Assembly (NCBI RefSeq): GCF_007828045.1
Contig: NZ_VITN01000002.1
Coordinates: 496,001-560,000, forward strand
Length of the DNA: 64,000 nucleotides
Reading direction: 5' to 3'
From: Nitrospirillum amazonense
GTDB lineage: Bacteria; Pseudomonadota; Alphaproteobacteria; Azospirillales; Azospirillaceae
A program made the translations under genes and the position numbers. Positions 18,640-26,789 of the stretch are shown piece by piece. Position 1 is the first letter of the stretch. Each line of letters begins with the position of its first letter. Below the pieces are notes generated by a model. That model was not told where the DNA came from, did not search any database, and was given only the letters and a program-made list of their open reading frames with translations.

Positions 18640-19846
18640 TCAGGCTGAGGATCCCCGCGATGAGGGCGGCGAAGATGCCGCCGACCATGCCGCCGAGAAC
18701 AAGGGTTAGGACGGGCGTCACCAAAGACAAGGCCCTATCCAGCGCTACGCCCCTTTCGCGCTCCAACACTTTCGACAGATCCAGCAGGCCCTGGGGCAGG
18801 CTGGCGGTCTGTTCCGCCATGGCCAGCATGCGCGACAGACGGCGGGGAAACAGCGGTTCGGCCTGCACGGCGCGGCTGAGGTCGGACCCGCCGCGCACAG
18901 CGACGCGCACCCGGTCGGCGGCGCCGGCCAGCGCCCGGTTGGCGACGCAGCCGCCAGCGGTGGCCAGGGCGGAGGCCAGCGGCACCCCGCCGCTGAGCAG
19001 GCTGGCCAGCGTGCGGGTGTAGAGCGCCAGCTGGGCGTCCCCGATCAGCCGGCCCAGGGGGCCGGTGGCCACCAGCAGCATGCGGTCCATGCGCAAGCGC
19101 AACTCGGGCTGGCGGTAGGCGCGCAAGGTCGCCAGCACGGCCAGGGCGCCGCCCGCCAGCAGGCCGGGGCCGAAGCGGCCCAGCAGGTCCCCGATGGCCA
19201 AGATGGCGGCGGTGGCGGCGGGCAGCTTGGCCTTGCTGCCGGCGAACAGATCCTGGAACTGCGGCAGGACATAGCCGGCCATCAGGGCCAGGGCCGCCAG
19301 GGTCAGAAGGCCGATCAGGGCGGGGTAGGTCATGGCACTGATCAGGCGCTGGCGGAACTGGGCGCGGTCCTCTTCCAAGTTCGCCAGGTGGCCCAGGGCG
19401 GCGGCCAGGGACCCACCCTGTTCCCCCGCCGCGACCAGGCCGACGAACTCCGGCGGGAAGACCCCGCCCTGCGCGGCCAAGGCGGCCGCCAGACTGTCGC
19501 CGGCGCGGACCCGGGCGCGAATCTCACCCACCAGGGCACCGGCGGCCGGACGCTGCATCTGGTCGGCGACCAGGCCCAGGGCCGGTTCCAGGGCGAAGCC
19601 GGCGGAGACCAGGTTGGCCAGGTCCCGCACCAGGGACAGCTGTTCCGCCCGCTTGAGGCCCTTGGCGCCACCCCCGCCGAAGGCGCGCCTGGCCCCTTCC
19701 GCCTTGATCGACAGCGGCGTCAGGCCGCGCTGCATCAGTTGATCGACGGCCGCGCGGCGGTCGGCGGCCTCGATGGTGCCCCGGCTGGCGCGGCCATTGG
19801 CGTCGACGGATCGGTGGGTGAAGTTGGTCATGGCCATCGTCGTCAT
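18623..19846 (-). CDS. gspF: Type II secretion inner-membrane platform protein GspF
   Basis: 407 residues. Two repeated T2SSF domains (about 70-190 and 275-395) are visible with FPPEFVGLVAAGEQGGSL in the first and GGVPLASALATAGG in the second. Three membrane helices lie near 172-195, 225-245 and 375-400. The ATG at 19846 is 5 bp after the gspE stop; an open frame to 20179 only shadows gspE. GspF sits at the centre of the platform, contacting GspE and the pseudopilins. Confidence 0.93.
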   Translation of the reverse strand: MTTMAMTNFTHRSVDANGRASRGTIEAADRRAAVDQLMQRGLTPLSIKAEGARRAFGGGGAKGLKRAEQLSLVRDLANLVSAGFALEPALGLVADQMQRPAAGALVGEIRARVRAGDSLAAALAAQGGVFPPEFVGLVAAGEQGGSLAAALGHLANLEEDRAQFRQRLISAMTYPALIGLLTLAALALMAGYVLPQFQDLFAGSKAKLPAATAAILAIGDLLGRFGPGLLAGGALAVLATLRAYRQPELRLRMDRMLLVATGPLGRLIGDAQLALYTRTLASLLSGGVPLASALATAGGCVANRALAGAADRVRVAVRGGSDLSRAVQAEPLFPRRLSRMLAMAEQTASLPQGLLDLSKVLERERGVALDRALSLVTPVLTLVLGGMVGGIFAALIAGILSLNDIAL

Positions 19847-19851
19847 TTTTC

Positions 19852-21600
19852 TTAATCCGCCTTGGTCACGCGCAAAATTTCTTCGGGCGTGGTCACACCG
19901 TCCAACACCCGCTGCAGGCCGTCCTGATACAGGGGCACCATGCCGCCGGCCGCCACCGCCGCCGCCTCGATCTCCGCCGACGACGCCCCCTGGCGGATCA
20001 GCGCCCGCACCTGGTCGTTGATGGGAAGCCACTCGGCGATGGCGCAGCGGCCGCGATAACCCGTGCCCTTGCAGGCGGGGCAGCCCACGGCGCGGTGGAC
20101 GGTGGTCGGGCGTGCCGGCAGTCCCAGCGCCGCCGCCGCATCCGCGGACAGGGCGTAGGGCTGGCGGCAGCTGGGGCACAGGGTGCGCACCAGACGCTGG
20201 GCCAGCACGCCGTTCAGGGTGGAGGCCAGCAGGTAGGGGTCCACCCCCATGTCCATCAGGCGCGGCACCGCGCCGGCGGCGTCGTTGGTGTGCAGGGTGG
20301 ACAGCACCAGGTGGCCGGTCAGGGCCGCCTGCACCGCCACCTTGGTGGTTTCGCCATCGCGCATCTCGCCCACCAGGATGACGTCGGGGTCCTGGCGCAG
20401 GAAGCTGCGCAGGGCATGGGCGAAGGTCAGGCCGATGCCGGGCTTCACCTGGGTCTGGTTGATGCCGTCCAGCAAGTATTCCACCGGATCCTCGACGGTC
20501 AGGATCTTGCGGCGGGCGGCGTCCATGCCGCGCAGGCCGGCGTAGAGGGTGGTGGTCTTGCCGCTGCCGGTGGGCCCGGTCACCAGCACGATGCCGTGGG
20601 GGCGCTCCAGCTCGGCCGCCAGCGGCTCCGCCACCCAGGCCGGCAGGCCCAGGCTGTCCAGCGTCCCGCCCGCCGTCTGCTGGTCCAGGATGCGCATCAC
20701 CACGTCCTCGCCATGCACAGTCGGGGTGGTGGAGACGCGGAAATCGATCTCGCGGCCCTGCAGGGTCTGGCGGATGCGCCCGTCCTGGGGCAGGCGCCGC
20801 TCGCCGATGTCCAGGCCGGCCATGACCTTGACGCGGGTGATGAAGCCGGCGGCCACCCGGCGGGGCAGCACCTCGGCCTCGCGCAGGATGCCATCGACAC
20901 GGTGGCGGACGACCAGGCGGTCGGCCATGGGCTCGACATGGATGTCGGTGGCGCCGGCGGCCAGCGCCGCCTGGATGGCGTTGCCCACCAGGCGCACCAC
21001 CGGCCCTTCGCTGGCCAGATCGCGCAGACGCTCGGCATCGCCCTCCAGCAGGTCGGGTATCTCATCCTGGCTGGCGGCGGCGGGGGCCGCCTCGTACAGC
21101 CGGTCCAGCGCCGCGGCGATGGCGGTTCCGGTCATGACCACGGGGCGCACCGGGCGGCCGGCCAGGAAGGCGGCGGCCGTCAGCGCCTGGGTATCCAGCG
21201 GGTCCGCCACGGCGAACACGGCCTGGGTGCCGTCGCCGGGGGTGCCGTCGCCGGGGGTGCCGCCCGCGGTCAGGGGCAGCATCAGCTTGGTCTTCAGGAA
21301 GGACAGGTTGGCCGTTTCCATCATCACCGGCGCCTCGGGCAAATGGTCGGCCGGCCACAGCGCCAGGCCCAGGGCCTGGGCGTACGCCCCCGCCATATGC
21401 TCTTCCGACACCAGACCCAGATCCACCAGCCGACGATCCACCCGGCCACCGGCCGCCTGCGCGCGCGCCACGGCGCCATTGGCCAACTGGCCCTGCGCCG
21501 CCAGCGCGGACAGGACGCGTGTCAAGGGATCGTCCTGATGGCCGGGCCGCTGCATGGTAACGGTAACAGCACAGACAGCTGAGTGTTGATGGGCGGTCAC
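19852..21600 (-). CDS. gspE: Type II secretion ATPase GspE
   Basis: 582 residues, the cytoplasmic motor. An N-terminal MshEN-like domain (about 25-170) is followed by the ATPase core. Walker A is GPTGSGKTT at 342-350, the Asp box is EDPVEY, Walker B is ILVGEMRD and the His box is STLHTND. A tetracysteine zinc site is present (CPSC, CPAC). The start is a GTG at 21600; an ATG at 21555 is the alternative. A 15-bp tandem duplication encodes GTPGDGTPGDGT near residue 114. It is the first gene of the 12-gene operon. Confidence 0.95.
   Translation of the reverse strand: MTAHQHSAVCAVTVTMQRPGHQDDPLTRVLSALAAQGQLANGAVARAQAAGGRVDRRLVDLGLVSEEHMAGAYAQALGLALWPADHLPEAPVMMETANLSFLKTKLMLPLTAGGTPGDGTPGDGTQAVFAVADPLDTQALTAAAFLAGRPVRPVVMTGTAIAAALDRLYEAAPAAASQDEIPDLLEGDAERLRDLASEGPVVRLVGNAIQAALAAGATDIHVEPMADRLVVRHRVDGILREAEVLPRRVAAGFITRVKVMAGLDIGERRLPQDGRIRQTLQGREIDFRVSTTPTVHGEDVVMRILDQQTAGGTLDSLGLPAWVAEPLAAELERPHGIVLVTGPTGSGKTTTLYAGLRGMDAARRKILTVEDPVEYLLDGINQTQVKPGIGLTFAHALRSFLRQDPDVILVGEMRDGETTKVAVQAALTGHLVLSTLHTNDAAGAVPRLMDMGVDPYLLASTLNGVLAQRLVRTLCPSCRQPYALSADAAAALGLPARPTTVHRAVGCPACKGTGYRGRCAIAEWLPINDQVRALIRQGASSAEIEAAAVAAGGMVPLYQDGLQRVLDGVTTPEEILRVTKAD
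21226..21255 (-). repeat. 15-bp tandem duplication in gspE
   Basis: GGTGCCGTCGCCGGG occurs at 21226-21240 and 21241-21255, then a partial third copy. It encodes GTPGD repeats in a loop of the N-terminal domain. Confidence 0.9.
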
Positions 21601-22115
21601 GTAGTATACCTTTAAAACTGAATGCGGAATATGCCGGGTGCCTTGCTAGGGAATAGTTCTAGGTCGTAAAGGTTAATATATCGCGAAGGGCCTAGGTCTC
21701 TACGCCTATCTCTAAGGGGGTAGTTCCGGTCCATGAATCAGGGACGATTCCCTCATCACCTTGGAAATTCTATATAAATCAGGCGATAACGGCCTGTGAA
21801 CAGGTGCAATAAGCTGCTGTTTCGGCCCCCACCTACGCCTTTCATCTAGGCATGGCCCAGGTCTCGGCAAGGCATCTTGCTTAACAACAAAGACAATATT
21901 CGTAAAATTTTAGATTTAATGTCGGCGGCACATTTACCAAAATCCGTCGATAGGTACTTGAATCGTTTCGGATTTTCTTGAACGCCTAATTTATAGACAC
22001 GTCCATTTAGGCGCGTTGCCAGTCAAAGCCCACAATAAAACGTTGCTGATCCTTCCTGTGGGAAGACCACCCTTGAACTGAACGCATTGCAGAACGAATT
22101 TTATGAGATCGTATC
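21601..22115. other. 515-bp AT-rich upstream region of the secretion operon
   Basis: I find no credible gene. The stretch is markedly less GC-rich than its surroundings and must hold the promoter of the minus-strand gsp operon. A direct repeat CTAGGTC-NN-TAMG (for example CTAGGTCGTAAAG) occurs at 21659-21671 and 21692-21704, exactly 33 bp apart. Small inverted repeats also occur, such as GGGA-CGAT-TCCC near 21741. I could not settle on a -35/-10 pair. Confidence 0.6.
21659..21704. promoter_or_regulatory. Direct-repeat element upstream of gspE
   Basis: CTAGGTCGTAAAG (21659-21671) and CTAGGTCTCTACG (21692-21704) share CTAGGTC-NN-TAMG and are 33 bp apart, three helical turns. They lie 59-104 bp upstream of the gspE start. 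Spacing and position suggest an activator binding site for the secretion operon. Confidence 0.35.
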
Positions 22116-22127
22116 CTAAATACGATC
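22107..22127 (-). terminator. Hairpin over the stop codon of the small membrane protein gene
   Basis: GATCGTAT (22107-22114) pairs with ATACGATC (22120-22127) over a 5-nt loop that includes the TAG stop. Only a mixed AT-rich stretch follows on the minus strand, so this is a weak terminator or an mRNA-end stabiliser. Confidence 0.4.
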
Positions 22128-22631
22128 CAAGCTATCCAGCAGCGTGCGCGACCGGGCCAGCAGGTCGATGAACGCGGCATCCTGGATCTTGGCCAGCCGC
22201 ACGGCGAAAGCCACAGCCTCCGGGTCGCGTTGGCCGGAAAGCTCATGCAGGGCCCGCGCCCGCTCCAGCCCCGCCGCCAAGCTGGTGTACCAGGAAACCA
22301 GCTCGCGCGGCAGCGGCGTGGGCAGGTAACCCACCGTGCTGCCCAGGGCACGGAACACGGGCATGTAGTCGCGGTCACCGCGGAAGGCGTGATGCACGAC
22401 CGATGGCGCGTCGCCGCAGGCCTGTAGGTCGGCGCGCAGCATCGACAGGTAATTCTCCTCGATATGCTGCGACAGGGCGCCGATCTCGCCAATCAGGGCA
22501 CAGGCGATGTTGCGCTTGGCCCGCAGGCGCACGCGCCGCTCATGAAAGGTATTGGCGACAAAGCCCGAGAAACCGCCGACCACCCCACCGGCGACGGCGC
22601 CCGATATCTGCAACCACGGCAACTCCACCAT
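22116..22631 (-). CDS. Small membrane-anchored protein of unknown function
   Basis: 171 residues from the ATG at 22631, which has AAAGGGGG 6 nt upstream. One Gly-rich membrane helix lies near residues 8-30 (ISGAVAGGVVGGFSGFVANT). The rest is soluble and mainly helical. I recognise no family. The plan (one N-terminal helix, basic stretch ERRVRLRAKR, helical cytoplasmic part) is common in small inner-membrane proteins. It is divergent from the TPR protein. The open frame extends far upstream only as a shadow. Confidence 0.65.
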   Translation of the reverse strand: MVELPWLQISGAVAGGVVGGFSGFVANTFHERRVRLRAKRNIACALIGEIGALSQHIEENYLSMLRADLQACGDAPSVVHHAFRGDRDYMPVFRALGSTVGYLPTPLPRELVSWYTSLAAGLERARALHELSGQRDPEAVAFAVRLAKIQDAAFIDLLARSRTLLDSLDRI

Positions 22632-22783
22632 CGCATCCCCCTTTGCGCCCGCCCCGCCGGACAATAGCGGTTCACAAGGCCCAAGCACCGTTAGCCCGCG
22701 CCCGCTAACCGTTATACCAACCTGTGAGACTGGGCGCCCGCCTTGACCGGCCCCGGCGGCGCCCTTCATAAATTGCGTGATAT

Positions 22784-22820
22784 CCAAATTTTCAGCCAGA
22801 TTTTCAGGCCAAATTTTCAG
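22784..22820. repeat. Three near-identical 12-bp direct repeats before the TPR protein gene
   Basis: CCAAATTTTCAG (22784-22795), CCAGATTTTCAGG (22796-22808) and CCAAATTTTCAG (22809-22820) follow one another directly. They sit 16 bp before the chosen GTG start, in the gap between divergent genes. They could be a binding array for a regulator or a slippage product. Confidence 0.7.
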
Positions 22821-22835
22821 AAGGACAGGGCCCTC

Positions 22836-24614
22836 GTGGATCCCACCAAGACGCCGTCGCCCTGGGCCGTGCGCGAACAGATCGACCGGCTGCGGGCCAG
22901 CCCCCAGTTTGCCGGGTCGGAACGGCTGCTGGCCTTCCTGCATTTCATCGTCGAGGAAACGCTGAAGGACGGTGGCGCCACCTTGAGGGAGGCGGTGATC
23001 GGCAACGCCGTCTATGGCCGCGAACCGCCCTACGACCCCCGCATCGACAGCACCGTGCGGGTGGAGGCGCGGCGCCTGCGCCGCAAGCTGGAGGATCACT
23101 ACGCCGGCCCCGGCCAAAGCGACCCTGTGGTGATCACCCTGCCCACGGGCGGCTATGTCCCGCACTTCGCCCTGAACACCACGCCGCCGGCTGTGGAGAC
23201 GGACGCCCCGACACCCCTGGCGGAGGGTCCGACCTACACCCCCGGTTTCGGTGCCGCCGTGGCCGTCATGCCGCTGCGGGCGCTGAGCCGTGCGCCGGGG
23301 GATGAAAGCTTCGCCGACGGCCTGACGGATGAATTGATCTACGCCCTGGGGCGGGCACAGGGCCTGCGCGTCACCTCGCGCGCGGTCGCCTTCCAGGCCC
23401 ACGACCGGGGCTGGACCGTACCGGCGCTGGCGCGGGAGCTGGGCGTGGACGCCGTGTTGCAGGGCACGGTGCGCCGGCAGGACGGCATGCTGCGGGTGAC
23501 GGTGGAGGTATCGAACCCCAAGGGCTTCGTCATCTGGTCCGACCGTTTCGACGCGCCGGACCACGAACATCTGCGCCTGCAGGAACGCATCGCCGCCACG
23601 GTGCTGAGCCGGGTGCGCCTGGACCACAGCGCCATGCGCGCCGCCCGCGTCAGCCCCGGCCCGGTGGCGCTGGAGGGGCATGCCCGCATCTATCGCGCCC
23701 GCCAGTTGCTGGACCAGCAGACGCCCGCCGCCCTGTATGAGGCGCAGGAGATCTTCCAGCGGGTGGCGGAGGGGGCGGCTGACTTCGCCCGGGGCCATTC
23801 GGGTGTGGCCGACTGCCAATGCGACCTGTTCCGCCTGGGCCTGGTCGATCATAGCGAGGCCAAGGCCACGGCGGAGGCCGCCGTGCGGCGCGCGCTGGAG
23901 ATCGACGCGCACTCGGTCGAGGCGCTGACCGCCCGCGCCACCGTCTTTGCCTGGCTGGACCGTGACGCCGAGGCGGCGGAGGTGGACTTCGCCCGCGCCC
24001 TGCGGCTGGGCGACCATGCCCGGGCGACCCGTCTTTACGGCGTCTTCCTGACCATCCTCGGCCGGCATGACGAGGCGGAGCACCTGTTCCGCGAGGCCCG
24101 CGCCATCGAGCCCTTCTCCGTGCAGCAGGACATCGCGGAGGCCACCAGCCACTATCAGGCCCGACGCCATGCCCAGCTGATCGCCGCCGGGCCCCAGGCG
24201 GGGGAGGCGGCGGAGGTGCTGGTCTGCCGCGCCCTGGCCCATGTCTTCGGAGGGGAGCCCGAGGGCGCCCGCGCCCTGGTCGGCGCCATCGAGCGGGCCA
24301 GCGCCAAGCACCCCGGCCTGGCCTACGCCCGGGCGGAGATCGAGGCCTGGCTGGGTGAGCCGGAACGGGGCTGGCGCCTGCTGGCCACGGCCGACACGGT
24401 GCCGGCCACCGCCTTCGCCCGCGCCACCCTGGCCGCCGCCCTGAACGACGAGGTGCAGGGCCTGGCGGCCCTGAACCGCGCCATCGACCGCCGGGAGCTA
24501 TCGACCGTGTGGCTGCGCACCGACAGCCGTTTCGACGCCTGGCGTGACCGACCCGCCTTCCAGGCGGTGATGGACCGGCTGCGGCCGCCCAAGCCGGCGG
24601 CCCAAGCGGGCTAA
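22836..24614 (+). CDS. TolB-N-type / TPR domain protein, possible regulator
   Basis: 592 residues from a GTG at 22836 with AAGGACAGGG about 6-10 nt before it; the frame is open from a TTG at 22743. The N-terminal 85 residues (FAGSERLLAFLHFIVEETL ... VRVEARRLRRKLEDHY) occur in large proteins often annotated as adenylate-cyclase-like or CadC-like. A TolB N-terminal (FlgO-like) domain follows, about 140-285, with GLTDELIYALGRAQGLRV and ARELGVDAVLQGTVRR. TPR-like helical pairs fill about 310-560. No membrane helix or cyclase catalytic residues are visible. A sensor or scaffold role is inference. Confidence 0.75.
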   Translation: MDPTKTPSPWAVREQIDRLRASPQFAGSERLLAFLHFIVEETLKDGGATLREAVIGNAVYGREPPYDPRIDSTVRVEARRLRRKLEDHYAGPGQSDPVVITLPTGGYVPHFALNTTPPAVETDAPTPLAEGPTYTPGFGAAVAVMPLRALSRAPGDESFADGLTDELIYALGRAQGLRVTSRAVAFQAHDRGWTVPALARELGVDAVLQGTVRRQDGMLRVTVEVSNPKGFVIWSDRFDAPDHEHLRLQERIAATVLSRVRLDHSAMRAARVSPGPVALEGHARIYRARQLLDQQTPAALYEAQEIFQRVAEGAADFARGHSGVADCQCDLFRLGLVDHSEAKATAEAAVRRALEIDAHSVEALTARATVFAWLDRDAEAAEVDFARALRLGDHARATRLYGVFLTILGRHDEAEHLFREARAIEPFSVQQDIAEATSHYQARRHAQLIAAGPQAGEAAEVLVCRALAHVFGGEPEGARALVGAIERASAKHPGLAYARAEIEAWLGEPERGWRLLATADTVPATAFARATLAAALNDEVQGLAALNRAIDRRELSTVWLRTDSRFDAWRDRPAFQAVMDRLRPPKPAAQAG

Positions 24615-24762
24615 CCGTAAGCGCCGGACGGCTCACTCCATCCCCACCCGACCCCGCCCCTAGCATTGGCCCCCGGGACGCGACCCGGGGGGACGGCCCG
24701 CGGGATGGGGGTGGTGATGGGGTTGAGGCTTGGGATATCACAGCGCCCGCCGCGGGCCTGAC
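24615..24762. other. Short GC-rich gap with hairpin
   Basis: This 148-bp gap holds an 8-bp perfect stem, CCCCCGGG pairing with CCCGGGGG, near 24669-24690. No T-run follows. It separates the TPR gene from the efflux operon, so a promoter for the latter is expected here, but I cannot point to one. Confidence 0.4.
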
Positions 24763-25224
24763 ATGGCGGTACGCCGCACGCTCGATCGGATGCGCGCCCT
24801 GGACCGCGCCTGGAACGACCGGCGCTGGCACGACTATGCCGAATTCCTGGGTGAGGATTTGGTGGCGCACGGCGATGGCGCGACACCGCCCCTGCACAAG
24901 CGCGCGCACATCGACCAGGCCATCCGCTTCTGCGCCGCCTTTCCCGACGCCCGCATCCATGTCGATCCCTACCTGGAATTGTTCAGCAGCCACGATGGCC
25001 ACCGCAGCTGTGCCGTGGCGCGTCTGACCGGCACCGCCAGCGGGGGCCTGACTCTGCCGGCCGACCTGTTGGACGGCCCGGACACCGCCCCGCTCAAGCG
25101 CGCTTTCGACGTGCCCCGCCTGGCCGTCTGCCGGTGGGAGCGGGGCTGGATCGTCGACTACCGCGTCCACCTGGACACCGCGCTGATGCTGCACCAACTG
25201 CGCGATCCGGGGGCGGCGCCATGA
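24763..25224 (+). CDS. SnoaL-like (NTF2-fold) protein
   Basis: 153 residues from the ATG at 24763. The pattern of an N-terminal helix with ALDRAWNDRRWHDYAEFLGEDLVAHG and later strands ending in VCRWERGWIVDYRVHLD fits the SnoaL-like polyketide cyclase / ester cyclase family. The fold hosts many small-molecule enzymes and binding proteins; the activity is not predictable here. The stop overlaps the exporter start (ATGA), so it is the first gene of the efflux operon and may act on, or sense, the exported compound. Confidence 0.75.
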   Translation: MAVRRTLDRMRALDRAWNDRRWHDYAEFLGEDLVAHGDGATPPLHKRAHIDQAIRFCAAFPDARIHVDPYLELFSSHDGHRSCAVARLTGTASGGLTLPADLLDGPDTAPLKRAFDVPRLAVCRWERGWIVDYRVHLDTALMLHQLRDPGAAP

Positions 25225-26789
25225 CGGTCGCCGGTGACGACTATGCGTTCCAGCCGGAGGAGCGGCCGACCTTCGTCGGCTCGCCCGCCGCGCCGGCGCA
25301 CCCGCTGGGCCGCCGGCTGGGCTATGCCGCCGTCGCCGTGCTGGTGGGGGTGGCGGCCACCCTGGGCAACGCGCTGGTCAACGTGAACCTGGCCAACCTG
25401 TCCGGCGCGCTGGGCGCTTATATCGACCAGGCCAGCTGGCTGCCCGCCCTCTACGTCGCCTTCAACGCCGGCGCCAACCTGATGCTGGTGAAGGCGCGCA
25501 TGCAGTTCGGCATTCCGGCGGTGACCTGCACCCTGTTGATCGCCTACGCCATGGCCGGCCTATTGCAGTTCGTCGTCCCCGGCTTCGCCGCCGCCGCCGT
25601 CATCCGCGCCGTCAGCGGCATGACGGCGGCCGGCCTGACCACCATGACCATCTACAACCTGCTGCAGGTGTTTCCCGGCCGCCTGCGGCCCCTGGCCCTG
25701 GTCATCGGCATCGGCCTGACCCAGCTGGGCACGCCGCTGGCCCGCTTGGTGCCGGTGGAGATGCTGGCGCTGCATGAATGGCAGGGCCTGCATCTGATGG
25801 AGATCGGCATCGCGCTGGCGGTGCTGGCCGCCATCACCGCCCTGCCCCTGCCGCCCAGCGACCGCGCGCCCGCCTTCCAGCCGCTGGACTTCGCCGTCAT
25901 CGGCCTGATGCTGCCCTGCCTGGTGCTGGTCTGCGGCGTGCTGGGCCAGGGCCGTCTGCTGTGGTGGGTGGACACGCCTTGGCTGGGCTGGGCGCTGGCG
26001 GCGGCTGTGCCCCTGTTCACCCTGGCCTGGCTGATCGAGCGGCGGCGGGACCGGCCGCTGATCCGCGTCCACTGGCTGACCACGCTGGACATGGCCCGCT
26101 TCGCCGCCGCCGCGTTGCTGGTGCGGGTGTCATTGGCGGAGCAGACCTATGGCGCCGTCGGCCTGCTGACGGCGGGCGGCCTGATCAACGATCAGTTGCA
26201 CCCCCTGTTCGCCATCGTGGTCCTGGCCATGCTGGGCGGCACGCTGACGGCCGCCTTGACCTTGTCGGAACGGCGCCTGCCCTACCAGATCATCGCGGCG
26301 TCGCTGCTGATCGCCGCCGGCGCCTGGCTCGACAGCGACGCCACCAGCCTGGTGCGTCCGCCGCAGCTGTATCTCAGTCAGGCGCTGATCGCCTTCGGCA
26401 CCACGCTGTTCATCGGGCCGGCCCTGGTGCTGGGCTTCCTGCGCATGGTGGCCAAAGGGCCGGACCACCTGGTCACCTTCATGGTGCTGTTCAGCATCAC
26501 CCAGAACGTGGGCGGGCTGGCCGGGTCCGCCCTGTTGGGCAGCCTGCAGGTGGCCTCATCCCATTGGCATGCCCAAACCCTGTCGGAACACCTGGTGGCG
26601 TCCGACCCGCAGGTGGTGGCCCGCCTGACGATGGGCGGCGGCCCGCTGGCCCAGGCCCTGGGGCGCGAGGCCGCCGTGCTGGCCTTCAACGATGTCTTCC
26701 TGTTCGTGGCCGGCCTGGCGCTGCTGAACGCGCTCTATGTCAGCTACGTCGTCCTGTTCACCACCCTGCGCCGGAGACGCGGATCATGA
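25221..26789 (+). CDS. DHA2-family MFS multidrug exporter
   Basis: 522 residues with about 14 membrane helices, the EmrB-type layout. Recognisable parts are the early NALVNVNLANLSGALGAYID helix, the motif C-like TIYNLLQVFPGRLRPLALVIG region and the late SITQNVGGLAGSALLG helix. It would work with the HlyD adaptor and the NodT channel to export a hydrophobic or aromatic compound across both membranes. Both ends overlap neighbours by 4 bp (ATGA), so the operon is tightly coupled. No drug can be named. Confidence 0.9.
   Translation: MTVAGDDYAFQPEERPTFVGSPAAPAHPLGRRLGYAAVAVLVGVAATLGNALVNVNLANLSGALGAYIDQASWLPALYVAFNAGANLMLVKARMQFGIPAVTCTLLIAYAMAGLLQFVVPGFAAAAVIRAVSGMTAAGLTTMTIYNLLQVFPGRLRPLALVIGIGLTQLGTPLARLVPVEMLALHEWQGLHLMEIGIALAVLAAITALPLPPSDRAPAFQPLDFAVIGLMLPCLVLVCGVLGQGRLLWWVDTPWLGWALAAAVPLFTLAWLIERRRDRPLIRVHWLTTLDMARFAAAALLVRVSLAEQTYGAVGLLTAGGLINDQLHPLFAIVVLAMLGGTLTAALTLSERRLPYQIIAASLLIAAGAWLDSDATSLVRPPQLYLSQALIAFGTTLFIGPALVLGFLRMVAKGPDHLVTFMVLFSITQNVGGLAGSALLGSLQVASSHWHAQTLSEHLVASDPQVVARLTMGGGPLAQALGREAAVLAFNDVFLFVAGLALLNALYVSYVVLFTTLRRRRGS

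Noticed and set aside
22632-24311. Upstream extension of the small membrane protein frame to 731 codons
   Set aside because: It is antisense to the TPR gene, while the ATG at 22631 has a good Shine-Dalgarno.
24669-24690. CCCCCGGG hairpin as a terminator of the TPR gene
   Set aside because: No T-run on either strand; only noted as a gap feature.
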